DNA from: an uncultured Nitrospira sp.
GTDB lineage: Bacteria > Nitrospirota > Nitrospiria > Nitrospirales > UBA8639
NCBI GenBank assembly: GCA_902500695.1
Contig: CABVRQ010000004.1
Location: 1-64,000, forward strand
DNA length: 64,000 nt
Direction: 5' to 3'
Shown piece after piece: positions 42,825-52,200 of the stretch. The translations under genes and the position numbers were made by a program. The notes beneath the pieces were generated by a model that was not told where the DNA came from, made no database searches, and saw only the letters and a program-made list of their open reading frames with translations. Numbering within the stretch: the first letter of the stretch is position 1; every line of letters begins with the position of its first letter.

Positions 42825-44018
42825 ATGGCAACCATTCCTAATAAACACGGACGTTTTGGACAATTCGGAGGCAAGTATGCTCCGGAAATCCTGATGCCCG
42901 CCATCCATGAATTGGAAAAGGCATATCGTGCGGCTAAGGAAAGCCGACCCTTCCAGCAAGAGCTTCGGGATTGTCTGACACAGTATGTCGGTCGTCCGAC
43001 TTCCCTGTTCTTCGCCGAACGTCTCACCAAAACACTTGGGGGAGCCAGGATTTACCTCAAAAGAGAAGACCTCTGTCATACCGGTGCGCACAAGATCAAC
43101 AATACCGTCGGACAAGCTTTGCTCACCAGACGAATGAAAAAGAAACGCATCATTGCCGAAACCGGTGCAGGGCAACATGGAGTGGCCGTCGCCACCGTGG
43201 CCGCCATGTTCGGTCTGGAAGCCGAAATTTACATGGGCACCGATGATATGGAACGACAGGCATTGAATGTCTTCCGAATGCGGTTACTTGGATCAAAAGT
43301 AACGGGGGTGAATTCCGGAAGCCGCACACTCAAGGATGCCATAAGTGAGGCGATGCGTGACTGGACCACAAATGTGAGCACGACCCACTATTTGCTTGGA
43401 TCGGTCCTTGGCCCCCATCCCTACCCCATGATGGTCCGGGATTTTCAATCCGTGATTGGTCGAGAAACACGCAAGCAAATCCTTGCATTGGAAGGTCGAT
43501 TGCCTCACTGTCTTATCGCTTGTGTTGGCGGCGGCAGCAATAGCATTGGATTATTTTATCCGTTCGTCAAAGATACGCAAGTTAAAATGGTCGGCGTGGA
43601 AGCCGGGGGATACGGGATAGAAAGCGGAAAACATGCCGCGCGCTTTGCAGGAGGAAAACCCGGCGTGTTGCATGGAACGATGACCTATCTCCTCCAGGAT
43701 GCGGATGGTCAAGTCAACCCCACCCATTCGGTGTCTGCGGGATTGGACTATCCGGCAGTCGGACCTGAACACAGTTACTATCACGATACAGGACGAATCC
43801 GGTACACCTCCGCGACAGATGCTGACGCCTTAGCGGCGTTCGACCTACTCGCAAAGGAAGAAGGCATCATTCCCGCGCTTGAAAGTGCCCATGCCGTTGC
43901 AGAAGTCCTCAAGCTGGCGCCAACGATGAAAAAGTCACACATCCTAATCATGAATCTCTCCGGACGTGGAGATAAAGACGTTCAACAGTTAGCCAAAATG
44001 CGAGGCATTCCTCTCTAG
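42825..44018 (+). CDS. trpB: tryptophan synthase beta chain
   Basis: TrpB condenses indole with serine using PLP. The chosen ATG gives ATIPNKHGRFGQFGGKYAPE, the family start; an upstream in-frame start adds nine residues. The PLP lysine lies in KREDLCHTGAHKINNTVGQA. The glycine-rich phosphate loop is CVGGGSNSIG, and GAGQHGVAVATVAA is the ammonium/indole-tunnel region. With 397 residues it is the TrpB1 type that pairs with TrpA, which follows. Confidence 0.97.
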   Translation: MATIPNKHGRFGQFGGKYAPEILMPAIHELEKAYRAAKESRPFQQELRDCLTQYVGRPTSLFFAERLTKTLGGARIYLKREDLCHTGAHKINNTVGQALLTRRMKKKRIIAETGAGQHGVAVATVAAMFGLEAEIYMGTDDMERQALNVFRMRLLGSKVTGVNSGSRTLKDAISEAMRDWTTNVSTTHYLLGSVLGPHPYPMMVRDFQSVIGRETRKQILALEGRLPHCLIACVGGGSNSIGLFYPFVKDTQVKMVGVEAGGYGIESGKHAARFAGGKPGVLHGTMTYLLQDADGQVNPTHSVSAGLDYPAVGPEHSYYHDTGRIRYTSATDADALAAFDLLAKEEGIIPALESAHAVAEVLKLAPTMKKSHILIMNLSGRGDKDVQQLAKMRGIPL

Positions 44019-44093
44019 AGACGGCATGACGCATGCCACATGTGTATAGAGAAATAAAAGAGGAAGGCATCTGCCTACGTGAAATCTTTTGAT

Positions 44094-44936
44094 ATGAGCA
44101 ATCGCATTCAAACTACATTTGCACAACTTCACACCAAGGGTGAAAAAGCCCTCATCCCTTACATTATGGCTGGCGATCCAACCTTAGCCATGACCGAATC
44201 TCTGGTGTTCGCGTTGGAACAGGGCGGTGCCGACCTGATTGAACTGGGAGTGCCATTTTCGGATCCCATCGCCGATGGTCCGGTCATTCAACAAGCCGCA
44301 GAACGGGCTCTTCATTCAGGGACCACTCTGAAAAAGATTCTTGCCACTGTCACAAACCTGAGAAAGAAGACGTCCATTCCCCTTATTTTGATGGCCTATT
44401 ACAACAGCCTCATGGCCATGGGGATCAAAGATTTTTGTGCCAATGCCGTTCAAGCAGGGGTTGATGGACTCATCGTGCCGGATTTGCCACCCGAAGAATC
44501 TGACCTCCTCTATCACGCCGCTCAGGCTGCGGGGGGACCTGTCAATATTTTTCTTCTGGCTCCCACCAGCACGGCGGAACGACGCCGGGTCGTGATACAG
44601 CGTTCACATGGATTTATTTATTATGTCTCCCTGACCGGTATTACCGGTTCGAAGCTGACCGATCTCAGTCGGGTGCGCCAAAACGTCCAACAACTCCAAC
44701 GAACTTCCCGAAAACCTGTGGCAGTGGGATTTGGTATTGCCTCTGCTGAGCAGGCCAGAGAAGTTGGACAATTTGCAGATGGGGTCATTATCGGCAGCGC
44801 CCTGGTTCGACACGTTGGTGAACACCATTCCGCCCCGACATTCCTCACCGATATCCAAGGCATGGCACAACAATGGAAATCCGTCCTCTTGCCCGTCACA
44901 GCAAAATCGTCGGCCAAACGAAAGCCAAAGGAATAA
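44094..44936 (+). CDS. trpA: tryptophan synthase alpha chain
   Basis: TrpA cleaves indole-3-glycerol phosphate and passes indole to TrpB. I chose the ATG giving SNRIQTTFAQLHTKGEKALI; a GTG five codons earlier is possible. Catalytic Glu and Asp lie in LIELGVPFSDPIADGPVIQ, and the phosphate loop is in GFGIASAEQAREVGQFADG. The last 20 residues are Lys-rich. It ends the operon in the usual order B-A. Confidence 0.95.
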   Translation: MSNRIQTTFAQLHTKGEKALIPYIMAGDPTLAMTESLVFALEQGGADLIELGVPFSDPIADGPVIQQAAERALHSGTTLKKILATVTNLRKKTSIPLILMAYYNSLMAMGIKDFCANAVQAGVDGLIVPDLPPEESDLLYHAAQAAGGPVNIFLLAPTSTAERRRVVIQRSHGFIYYVSLTGITGSKLTDLSRVRQNVQQLQRTSRKPVAVGFGIASAEQAREVGQFADGVIIGSALVRHVGEHHSAPTFLTDIQGMAQQWKSVLLPVTAKSSAKRKPKE

Positions 44937-45131
44937 GGTGTCTGGGCCTTCATAAAGGCTGTCAGTGCTGAATTTGCACCTTCAATTCTTATCATCGATA
45001 TACTCATGCAATATTGTTGACGGCTCTCCCTGACGTAATTTTCTTGGAATTGAATCAGCTTTTTTTCTCTCGTGATACACCTTTCCGACGCAGGAAGGCT
45101 TCAAAAACTTTTTTAAAACAGGAAAGGGAGC

Positions 45132-46058
45132 ATGGCTCCTGCCAGAAAAAACCCTCCCAAACATTCCACTCGAAGCTCATCAAAGACGGGGTTGTCCCGT
45201 CGCGGGCACCCTGCCTTTTTCACTGACTCTTCGCCGTTTCGTCTTGCAAACCACCGGTTAGAGGGAAACAAGGTCAACTATGTAGAGACTCCCAATAAGG
45301 GTGGAATCATCTACCCGTCTTACTTGGTCTTTCACTATACAGCCGGACGAAGCTCCCAATCCTCGATTGCCTGGTTAACAAACCCCTTAGCAAAAGCCTC
45401 AGCCCATCTGGTCGTAGGCCGGGATGGAACAATTACCCAACTTGCACCCTTTACCACGAAAACCTGGCATGCGGGGGTGAGTCATTGGGATGGCCTGACA
45501 GGCCTGAATCAGCATTCGATTGGGATTGAAATGGATAATGCCGGGCCATTAATCCCAGTGGGCACCAAATTGACGGCGTGGTTTGGGAAATCCTATCCAA
45601 CGTCGCAGGCTATCTTTGCCACCCATAAATTAGACGCGGAGCCGAAGTGGTGGCATGCCTTTTCCGAGAAACAAATTCTCATTTCGGTGGAACTAGCAAA
45701 AATCCTGGTTCAACAGTATGGCCTAAAGGACATTCTTGGACATGACGACATTGCCCCGGATCGAAAACGAGATCCTGGCCCCGCTTTTCCTCTAGGCCAT
45801 ATCCGCGCATTAGTGATGGGAAGATCACAGGAGGAAGAGGATTGGTATCAGGTGCTGGCATCTGCGTTAAATATTCGCTCAGGGCCCGGTTCGGAATATG
45901 ACACTGTGGCCTCTCCCCTCACCAAGGGGACGAAACTCCTCGCATTGGAAAAACAGGATCGATGGACCAAAGTGGAGGTAGAACCAGGCGCGCTTTCCTC
46001 CGGACAAGATCTCACAGGGTGGGTCTTTAACCGATACATTAAATCCTTGAACGGGTAA
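45132..46058 (+). CDS. N-acetylmuramoyl-L-alanine amidase with SH3 domain
   Basis: This type 2 amidase cuts the peptide from the glycan in peptidoglycan. The Zn site is visible as LVFHYTAGRS (His), KTWHAGVSHW, and the late His/Asp in ILGHDDIAPDRKRDPGPAF. The C-terminal 75 residues form a bacterial SH3 domain (ASALNIRSGPGSEYDTV, GWVFNRYIK). The N-terminal 45 residues are basic and disordered-looking with no signal peptide, so it may be cytoplasmic or use another export route. A GGAAAGGGAG site precedes the ATG. It could recycle cell-wall fragments. Confidence 0.88.
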   Translation: MAPARKNPPKHSTRSSSKTGLSRRGHPAFFTDSSPFRLANHRLEGNKVNYVETPNKGGIIYPSYLVFHYTAGRSSQSSIAWLTNPLAKASAHLVVGRDGTITQLAPFTTKTWHAGVSHWDGLTGLNQHSIGIEMDNAGPLIPVGTKLTAWFGKSYPTSQAIFATHKLDAEPKWWHAFSEKQILISVELAKILVQQYGLKDILGHDDIAPDRKRDPGPAFPLGHIRALVMGRSQEEEDWYQVLASALNIRSGPGSEYDTVASPLTKGTKLLALEKQDRWTKVEVEPGALSSGQDLTGWVFNRYIKSLNG

Positions 46059-46664
46059 CTATTCAAGTCCCAAGTTAACCGACCACTAAAGCAATCTGCG
46101 GAAGTCGCTCCCCCTAGGAAAATTTGCTTTTTCGAAATCTTATGCCATGTATGAAAAACTTGTCCTCTATTAATTAGCCCCGATGCGGAACAACACACCC
46201 ATAATCCTGGGTTAAAGTCCCTGTGCGACAAAATCCTGCCTCGATAGGACTCCGACATCCAATTTCTGAAGGAGAGCTTTCGGTCTTAAGTCTTTGATAA
46301 CGCCAAAAACATCAAATTGGCAGAATGGGAAACGGGAGCGATGCCCAACAGGGGTTGGCTTGAATTATCCATTTCTGCAGGATGTGGGCGGGTTGCCATT
46401 TGTGCTTTGGTTCCTTCAAGAGCAAACTTAGAAATCTTTCACCCTTCTCTCTGGGTCATCATCCCACAGAGATCCAGCAAATCTTTTTTACCTAGCCCGG
46501 GCAGTCCTTGCCCGGTGTCAAAATCCACACAGCACAAATAAGGTAAAACTCTCCTGCTTTTCAAGCATTTTATCAATTTCTTTATCAGCGATTTCTGGCA
46601 CGGTTCTTGGTCTATTGGATAGTACACACAAGGCGAAACGTTCATAATTAACAAGGGGTTGTCC
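46059..46664. other. 600-bp gap with hairpins, no gene seen
   Basis: No convincing coding frame or tRNA is visible. Two strong inverted repeats occur: CTCTCTGGG/CCCACAGAG (about 46448-46472) and the perfect CCGGGCA-GTCCT-TGCCCGG at 46497-46515. Neither is followed by a T-tract on the + strand. An unrecognised small RNA is possible. The last 60 bases lead into the next small gene. Confidence 0.4.
46497..46515. repeat. perfect 7-bp hairpin
   Basis: CCGGGCA-GTCCT-TGCCCGG forms a stable GC-rich stem. Its position in a gene-free stretch, 150 bp before a small gene, makes an RNA role possible but unproven. Confidence 0.45.
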
Positions 46665-46865
46665 ATGGGTGAAACCGAATATTTAGACCAGGAAGATCAG
46701 GAAAAAGCGGTAGAAATTCGCATTGAAGATGTCATTTATCGCTCAGATGAAAGCCCGGCAGTTGTGCTGGCGATCAAACGAACCTGTTCCTTAAGTGGAG
46801 AATGCAAAGTCGGACATGTGACCTTGGGACATGAAAATACCCTTCGTTTGTATCTGGAAACCTAA
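46665..46865 (+). CDS. small unknown protein, 66 residues
   Basis: The protein is acidic with the block AVEIRIEDVIYRSDESPAVV and two Cys (CSLSGEC) in the second half. AAGGGG lies before the ATG. There is no membrane segment or known motif. It sits alone between two gaps, so the call rests on the start site and the length of the frame. Confidence 0.45.
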   Translation: MGETEYLDQEDQEKAVEIRIEDVIYRSDESPAVVLAIKRTCSLSGECKVGHVTLGHENTLRLYLET

Positions 46866-47079
46866 CCATGCATTCACTCTCTTAAAGGCATGATTGCTTT
46901 AACCCAAGAATTTCAACCCAATGCTCTCATCCTCGTATCAACTTCATGTCCTCAAGGATTATTGCACATCAATATCCCTTGATCAGTGAGCAATCGGTTA
47001 AACACCCAAGTCTTAACCATTTCACAAGAGTGGACAAGGCGGCTCACAGAAGACTCACCATTTCTCCTCCCCTCTCGTC

Positions 47080-47535
47080 TTAATCTTCAACCTCAATAAT
47101 TTCAGGGGTAAGGCCGGTATCCGTCAAATGAAGACGGGCCACGGTAATTGGAAGTGTAAATCGACGAGGGCCGGCGCTGCCAGGATTGAGGTAGAGTACT
47201 CCCTTCCGTCTCTCAGCAGAGGCGCGATGGGAATGACCAAAAATGACCGCGGAAAATTCCGAGGCAACAGGATCTAAATCCAAGTGATCCAGTTCATGCA
47301 AAACATATAAAAAATACGATTGATGTTCGACGACATTCGTCAGAGGAATTTGCTCCGCCCAAGGTTCACGGTCATTATTCCCACGGACGGCGATCACCGG
47401 AGCGATGGTCTCCAGTGTCTTCAGGACGTCAGGGTTTCCGATATCTCCCGCGTGGATAATTAATTCCGCTCCGGTCAACGCCTCAATCACCTGATGGCGC
47501 ACTAGACCGTGCGTATCAGAAATTATGCCTATCAT
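47080..47535 (-). CDS. YfcE/MJ0936-type metallophosphodiesterase
   Basis: This is a small calcineurin-like phosphodiesterase. Metal ligands lie in GIISDTHG, HAGDIG, VRGNNDRE and IFGHSHRA, and the second-half His pair lies in the GHSH block. The ATG chosen is the one nearest to the SDTHG strand; a longer frame adds nine residues. Length about 151. The family hydrolyses phosphodiesters such as bis-pNPP, but its cellular substrate is unknown. It lies 36 bp downstream of the zinc-ribbon membrane protein on the same strand. Confidence 0.85.
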   Translation of the reverse strand: MIGIISDTHGLVRHQVIEALTGAELIIHAGDIGNPDVLKTLETIAPVIAVRGNNDREPWAEQIPLTNVVEHQSYFLYVLHELDHLDLDPVASEFSAVIFGHSHRASAERRKGVLYLNPGSAGPRRFTLPITVARLHLTDTGLTPEIIEVED

Positions 47536-47570
47536 GTTCTCGCTCTTATTGGATACCCTCATCCTGAGAA

Positions 47571-48212
47571 TTAGGATTGTTTAGTCAGTTGATCACTCAA
47601 TTTCAAAAAATCCCCGTAATGTCGTTGGCCACACTCTGGACAAAACCCATGGGTAAATTGGACATTAGATCGATCAGTAATAAATTGTTCGAGCGGTTGC
47701 CAGGTGTCATTCTGGTCACGAATCTTTTTGCAAAAACTACAAATAGGAAGAAACCCCTCCAATACGTTGACCCTTTTGACCAAGGCTCGTGTTTGCCCGG
47801 CGGTTCGACTTACGAGAAATTCCATGCCACCTAAGACTAGTATTCTGATAATGGTGTTGATCGAGGCATCGAATATTGTCAGGTGAATGGGCCATAACAT
47901 TTCAGAAAAATACAAACGGATAAGGGGCATCGTCACTACAAAGGCCAGCCCCCGGGAAAATCCACTATACCAGGAGGCGAGAGACACCGGAATAAGATAC
48001 AAAATGGGAAATTGAATGGTGGGACCTGCCGCATAATCCCCAATGAGAATGACAACTGCCAACACACTCCAATAGACAGGAAATAATTGAGTCTGTGCCA
48101 GGATTTCTTTTAACAAAGCGTGTCCTGACAGGCAGTGAAGGGAAGTGCGGAAAAGGCGGCATAAGCCAATACAGAGATGGGTGAGGGCAAATTTAGGGCT
48201 ACATAATAGCAC
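47571..48212 (-). CDS. membrane protein with C-terminal zinc ribbon
   Basis: Residues about 40-135 hold about four hydrophobic segments (VYWSVLAVVILIGDYAAG, FPILYLIPVSLASWYSGF). The C-terminus carries the CxxC pair ICSFCKKIRDQNDTW and the second pair HGFCPECGQRHYG. This zinc-ribbon block normally follows response-regulator, PAS or GAF domains in sensor proteins. Here it follows a MASE-like membrane region, and no kinase or cyclase domain is present. The start is uncertain: the first 30 residues are Cys-rich and may not be translated. The upstream side carries tandem repeats. Confidence 0.6.
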   Translation of the reverse strand: MLLCSPKFALTHLCIGLCRLFRTSLHCLSGHALLKEILAQTQLFPVYWSVLAVVILIGDYAAGPTIQFPILYLIPVSLASWYSGFSRGLAFVVTMPLIRLYFSEMLWPIHLTIFDASINTIIRILVLGGMEFLVSRTAGQTRALVKRVNVLEGFLPICSFCKKIRDQNDTWQPLEQFITDRSNVQFTHGFCPECGQRHYGDFLKLSDQLTKQS

Positions 48213-48557
48213 AGGATTCCGATATCACATATGGGATATTCAGGGAAGTTATCCTGAGTAATTTCGGTACCGTCCCTTATTAAATCCGATACAACAAGTA
48301 TCTGATTCGATACAACCGGTATCTGATCCGAAACGACTGGTCCGTCCAGAATCTAAAATCCACAGTGACTGAATAGCCTTAAAATGGCCTATTAAATGAA
48401 ACATTCCCTGCATATGATTCCATTCTGCTGAATTCAACCTTAATGGCATTGAGGTTGCAAACATCAGGAAATATCTCATTCATATTTACTTCTAAAACAC
48501 ATGGGCCGGGAGCAGATGGGACGATATTCTCATATGATCTCACCAGGGAGGTTTAGT
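48213..48557. promoter_or_regulatory. divergent intergenic region upstream of the multicopper oxidase unit
   Basis: This 345-bp space separates the zinc-ribbon membrane gene (-) from the unknown gene plus oxidase (+). It contains the 21-bp tandem repeat described separately and no convincing gene. Promoters of both units must lie here, although no clean -35/-10 pair could be picked. Confidence 0.5.
48286..48348. repeat. 21-bp tandem repeats with internal palindromes
   Basis: Three head-to-tail units occur: 48286-48306, 48307-48327 and a degenerate third at 48328-48348. The first two differ at only three positions and each holds the inverted repeat GATAC-N5-GTATC. Spaced by two helical turns, they look like a tandem operator for a dimeric regulator. 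They lie about 75 bp upstream of the minus-strand gene and about 210 bp upstream of the plus-strand gene. Confidence 0.65.
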
Positions 48558-49196
48558 ATGCCACTGTCACCTCACAATCAACATTTTGAAACGGGTCAGT
48601 TCGACGGATTCATCACACACGGTCTTTGTCAAATTCAAAAATCATTTGATACGTTCCTGAGTTCGCACACGTTTCTCCCTGTCAGAGGCGACTTCTTTGC
48701 GCTGCTAGAGGATCCACGAAGGATCGATGGCGATGGGGTACGAAAGCTGGCCCCAGGGGACCCGCAGCCGGTTGACACCTCACACCTGTCTTTTACCCCA
48801 GATGCAGATGGTCGAAACACTCTAGGCGTCGATGGAGCCATCCTTGAATGTCAACAGGTCACCATCAATGTCGGAGAAACCCTCTGGTTCCATTGGGCCT
48901 TTACTCGTTTTGATTGGTCGCCAGCCAACGACTTCGCCGTGTTCGCCGCTTATGAGGGAGATCATGTTGACACCCAGCCGATCTTTAAAAATGTCTTGAC
49001 CCAAACCATAGCACTCGAACGGCAAAATCGATGGTACACCGATTGGCAAGCCTTCTCTTGGCGCCCAGTCACCAAATTTTCCGGGACCCTTCGTTGGATT
49101 GTTTCAAATGGGATTTCGACATCACATGCGCTACCACGACCGGGCGGAAGCGCCAGACCCTCTGCCTTACTGATCGATTGCGTTGAATTGACTTAA
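48558..49196 (+). CDS. unknown protein encoded with the multicopper oxidase
   Basis: The 212-residue soluble protein is not recognised. It starts at an ATG behind AGGGAGG. It contains LGVDGAILECQQVTINVGET followed by LWFHWAFTRFDWSPANDFAV, which has a beta-sandwich look, and the whole is free of signal peptide and membrane segments. The oxidase gene begins 31 bp downstream with its own ribosome binding site, so the two are probably one transcript. It may be an accessory or assembly factor, but that is inference from position. Confidence 0.65.
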   Translation: MPLSPHNQHFETGQFDGFITHGLCQIQKSFDTFLSSHTFLPVRGDFFALLEDPRRIDGDGVRKLAPGDPQPVDTSHLSFTPDADGRNTLGVDGAILECQQVTINVGETLWFHWAFTRFDWSPANDFAVFAAYEGDHVDTQPIFKNVLTQTIALERQNRWYTDWQAFSWRPVTKFSGTLRWIVSNGISTSHALPRPGGSARPSALLIDCVELT

Positions 49197-49227
49197 ACAT
49201 GAACTCGCAAAAATTGAGGAGAAAATA

Positions 49228-52200
49228 ATGAACCAGACACAAGCAGGGTATAAGACCAATTCAACTATGGTGATTCATGATTCCGGCTCGATGAGATTCG
49301 GGTTAGGTGTGATGGCACTGGTGATGACGACCGGTTGTTCCACGATGCAGCACCCACCGAATCATCCCCTACCCCGGACTATTCACGCCGAGGTCGTGGC
49401 TTTGGAGCATCAGATTACCTATAACCGCTTCGGATCCATGAATCCATACGGGATGATGTATGCACTCAAGCAGGATGTGGTCAACAAAACCGATGGCCGT
49501 CCGATGGACAAGGATTCACAACCAGGCCAAGTTCGACTTCGGGACGGAAAACGCCCACGCCCCTTGGTCTTGCGAAGCAATCCAGGCGACCATCTCGTCG
49601 TGCACTTCTACAACATGTTGTCACCGGAGCAGCCGGATCTGAGTTCAACCACCTGGGAAGCCCCCTATACCAATCTGAATGAAAAAGAACTGCCGCCTTT
49701 ACCAGGAGAAGAAGAGGAGGTTGAGGCCGCCGGTTCGCCTATTGAGGGAGAAGCATTAACACAGGGATGCGGTTCGAATCTCTCCACCGGAACACCCCCA
49801 AATCCTGCTGATCGCCGAAATGACTGGCCACGGACACGTTGTGCCTCGATCACTATTTCAGGATTGACTCCGGCCGGAGACACATTCGATCCTCACACAA
49901 CCGGGATTGCGGGAATTCTCCCGGGAGAATCGATGACCTATCAGTGGAACATTGCCACAACCGCTCAACCATCCACTCACCTTTTTTTTAGTAATGCCGC
50001 ACCAGCAGGAGGTGAAGGGGACGGAGGCAGCATCGTGCATGGCCTTTTCGGGGCTCTGCACATTGAGCCGGCACAGAGTCGATGGTACCGGAGCCAAACC
50101 ACTCAAAGTGAATTTGAAGCTGTTCAAGCCCAAAGACAGGGCTCCGCATTACTCAACTATGATGCGGTGGCGGAAGGCGGAAGCCCGATTCTGAATTTCC
50201 TGAAACAGCGCGGCCCCCATGACTACGACCTCGTTCACGGAGATCTGAACGCCATCATCATTGACAACAAGTTGAGTGAATCGCCTTCGTTTCGAGAATT
50301 TACGGCCGTGTTTCATGATGAATTGAAAACCTTCTACCGTGACGAATTCACCGAGCTCGAGCAGTCGTATACGTTGTCAGGAATACGTGATGGATTTGGG
50401 ATAAATTACGGTGCCAGTGGGATGGGCACGATTCTGTTGGCCAATCGTAAAGGCATCGGACCGGCGAAAGATTGCGTTGAATGTGCGTACGAAGAATTCT
50501 TTCTCGAATCCTGGGCAAACGGAGATCCGGCACTCCTGCCTGAGTTTGCCGACGATCCATCCAATGTGCATCATTCGTATTTGAACGATCGTGTAGAGTT
50601 TCGCAATTTGCACGCCGGCCCAAAAGAGACCCATGTCTTCCACCTGCATGCACATCAATGGCTTGCCCAAAAAGACTCGGGAACCGGAACATATTTGGAT
50701 TCCCAAACGATCGCCCCTCAACAAGGATTTGTCTATCCTATTTACTATGGTGGAAGCGGCAATCGAAACAAAACGCCTGGCGATTCAATCTTTCATTGCC
50801 ATCTGTACCCACACTTTGCCCAGGGCATGTGGGAATTATGGCGTGTTCATGATGTGTTGGAAGACGGTTCACGTCGTCTTCCGGACGGTGAATGGGGCCC
50901 TGGCACTCACCCGCAGACGGGGGCGACTGATCCGGACAAAGGCACTCCTATAGCAGCCATCATCCCGCTTCCCGGTCAAGCCATGCCGCCAGCTCCTGGG
51001 TATGGGCCGGAACAAAACCCTGGCTTCCCCTTTTTCATGCCAGGAGAAGCCGGCCATCGCTCACCGCAGCCACCGATGGATATGGTGCATGATGGCGGAC
51101 TGCCTCGCCATATCATCACCGGAGGAACTCGAACGGTCTCACACATGACTCACGCACAGATTGAAAATATCCCGGAATCGCAACGAGGCCAGGAGGTGGT
51201 CCAACGCGCCCTATCGACCGGAGACCTGTCAGTCGCTCTGGAGTCAGCACAGATTGAGGTCTTGCCGAAAGACGGCACCGCCACGGAGCAAGCGGCGATG
51301 GCGTTTCATGCCAAAGCGACAGGGCATACCAGTGCCAAACCGGATGGGACGCCTTCAATCTATGAGGTGAACGGCCATGCCCCCCAACCTGGCTCTCCGT
51401 TTTCAGATCCCTGCGATCGCTCTATTGCCAAACTTGCAGGACAGGTTGATCCCAAAGGGGATATCATCTTCCGTGACTACCATGTTTCGGCGATTGATGT
51501 GGATCTGATTGTCAACAAGCAAGGATGGCACGATCCGCAAGGGCGTATCAACGTTCTCGATACTGATGTGAGCCAATACACCGATCCCAGCGGAAAGACA
51601 AAAGTCAGCACGGATAAAGCCAAGCCGTTCTTTTTCCGCGCCAATTCGGGAGAATGCATTCGCTACTATCATACGAATCGAACCTCCCACGAACTGGAGC
51701 TGGACGACTTTCAAGTAGCCACACCCACGGATACCATCGGGCAACATATCCACCTCGTGAAGTTTGACGTGATGTCCTCGGACGGATCGGGCAACGGCTG
51801 GAATTATGAAGATGGCACGTTTGCACAAGGAGCCATTCGAGAACGCATTGAAGCCAGTCACCAACCTGATGGTCATGCCACAGATTCACATGGTCACCCT
51901 ATCGCGTTGAACGTACCGGGAGCCAACGAGTATCAGACCACCGTTCAGCGCTGGTTCGCAGATCCCTTAATGGAAGACTATAAGCTCTGTGAAGCCCAGG
52001 GCGGTGTGAGGGGAATGCCTTCGGGGGCTCCACAGGCATGTCAAGATCGCACTATTCGTACGGTCTTTACCCATGATCATTTTGGTCCCTCCTCCATTCA
52101 ACAGCATGGATTCTACAGTGCCCTCCTCATCGAACCTTCAGGATCCACATGGCTGAAACCAAACGGAGATCCGCTTGAAGATGGAGTCGGAACACAAGCC

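Noticed and set aside
46497..46515. GC-rich hairpin as a terminator
   Set aside because: No T-tract follows on the + strand, and on the - strand the run next to it is A-rich, not T-rich.
48249..48479. 76-residue minus-strand frame upstream of the zinc-ribbon gene
   Set aside because: It runs through the 21-bp tandem repeats, giving repeated Asp/Thr/Cys/Ile blocks, and has no start signal. The repeats explain it.
49774..49786. GGTTCGAATC tRNA T-loop-like string
   Set aside because: It lies within the oxidase coding frame and no acceptor or anticodon stem can be drawn around it.
50348..50724. Minus-strand frames of about 115 residues inside the oxidase gene
   Set aside because: They are shadows of the + strand coding sequence, have no start signal and give no known protein.
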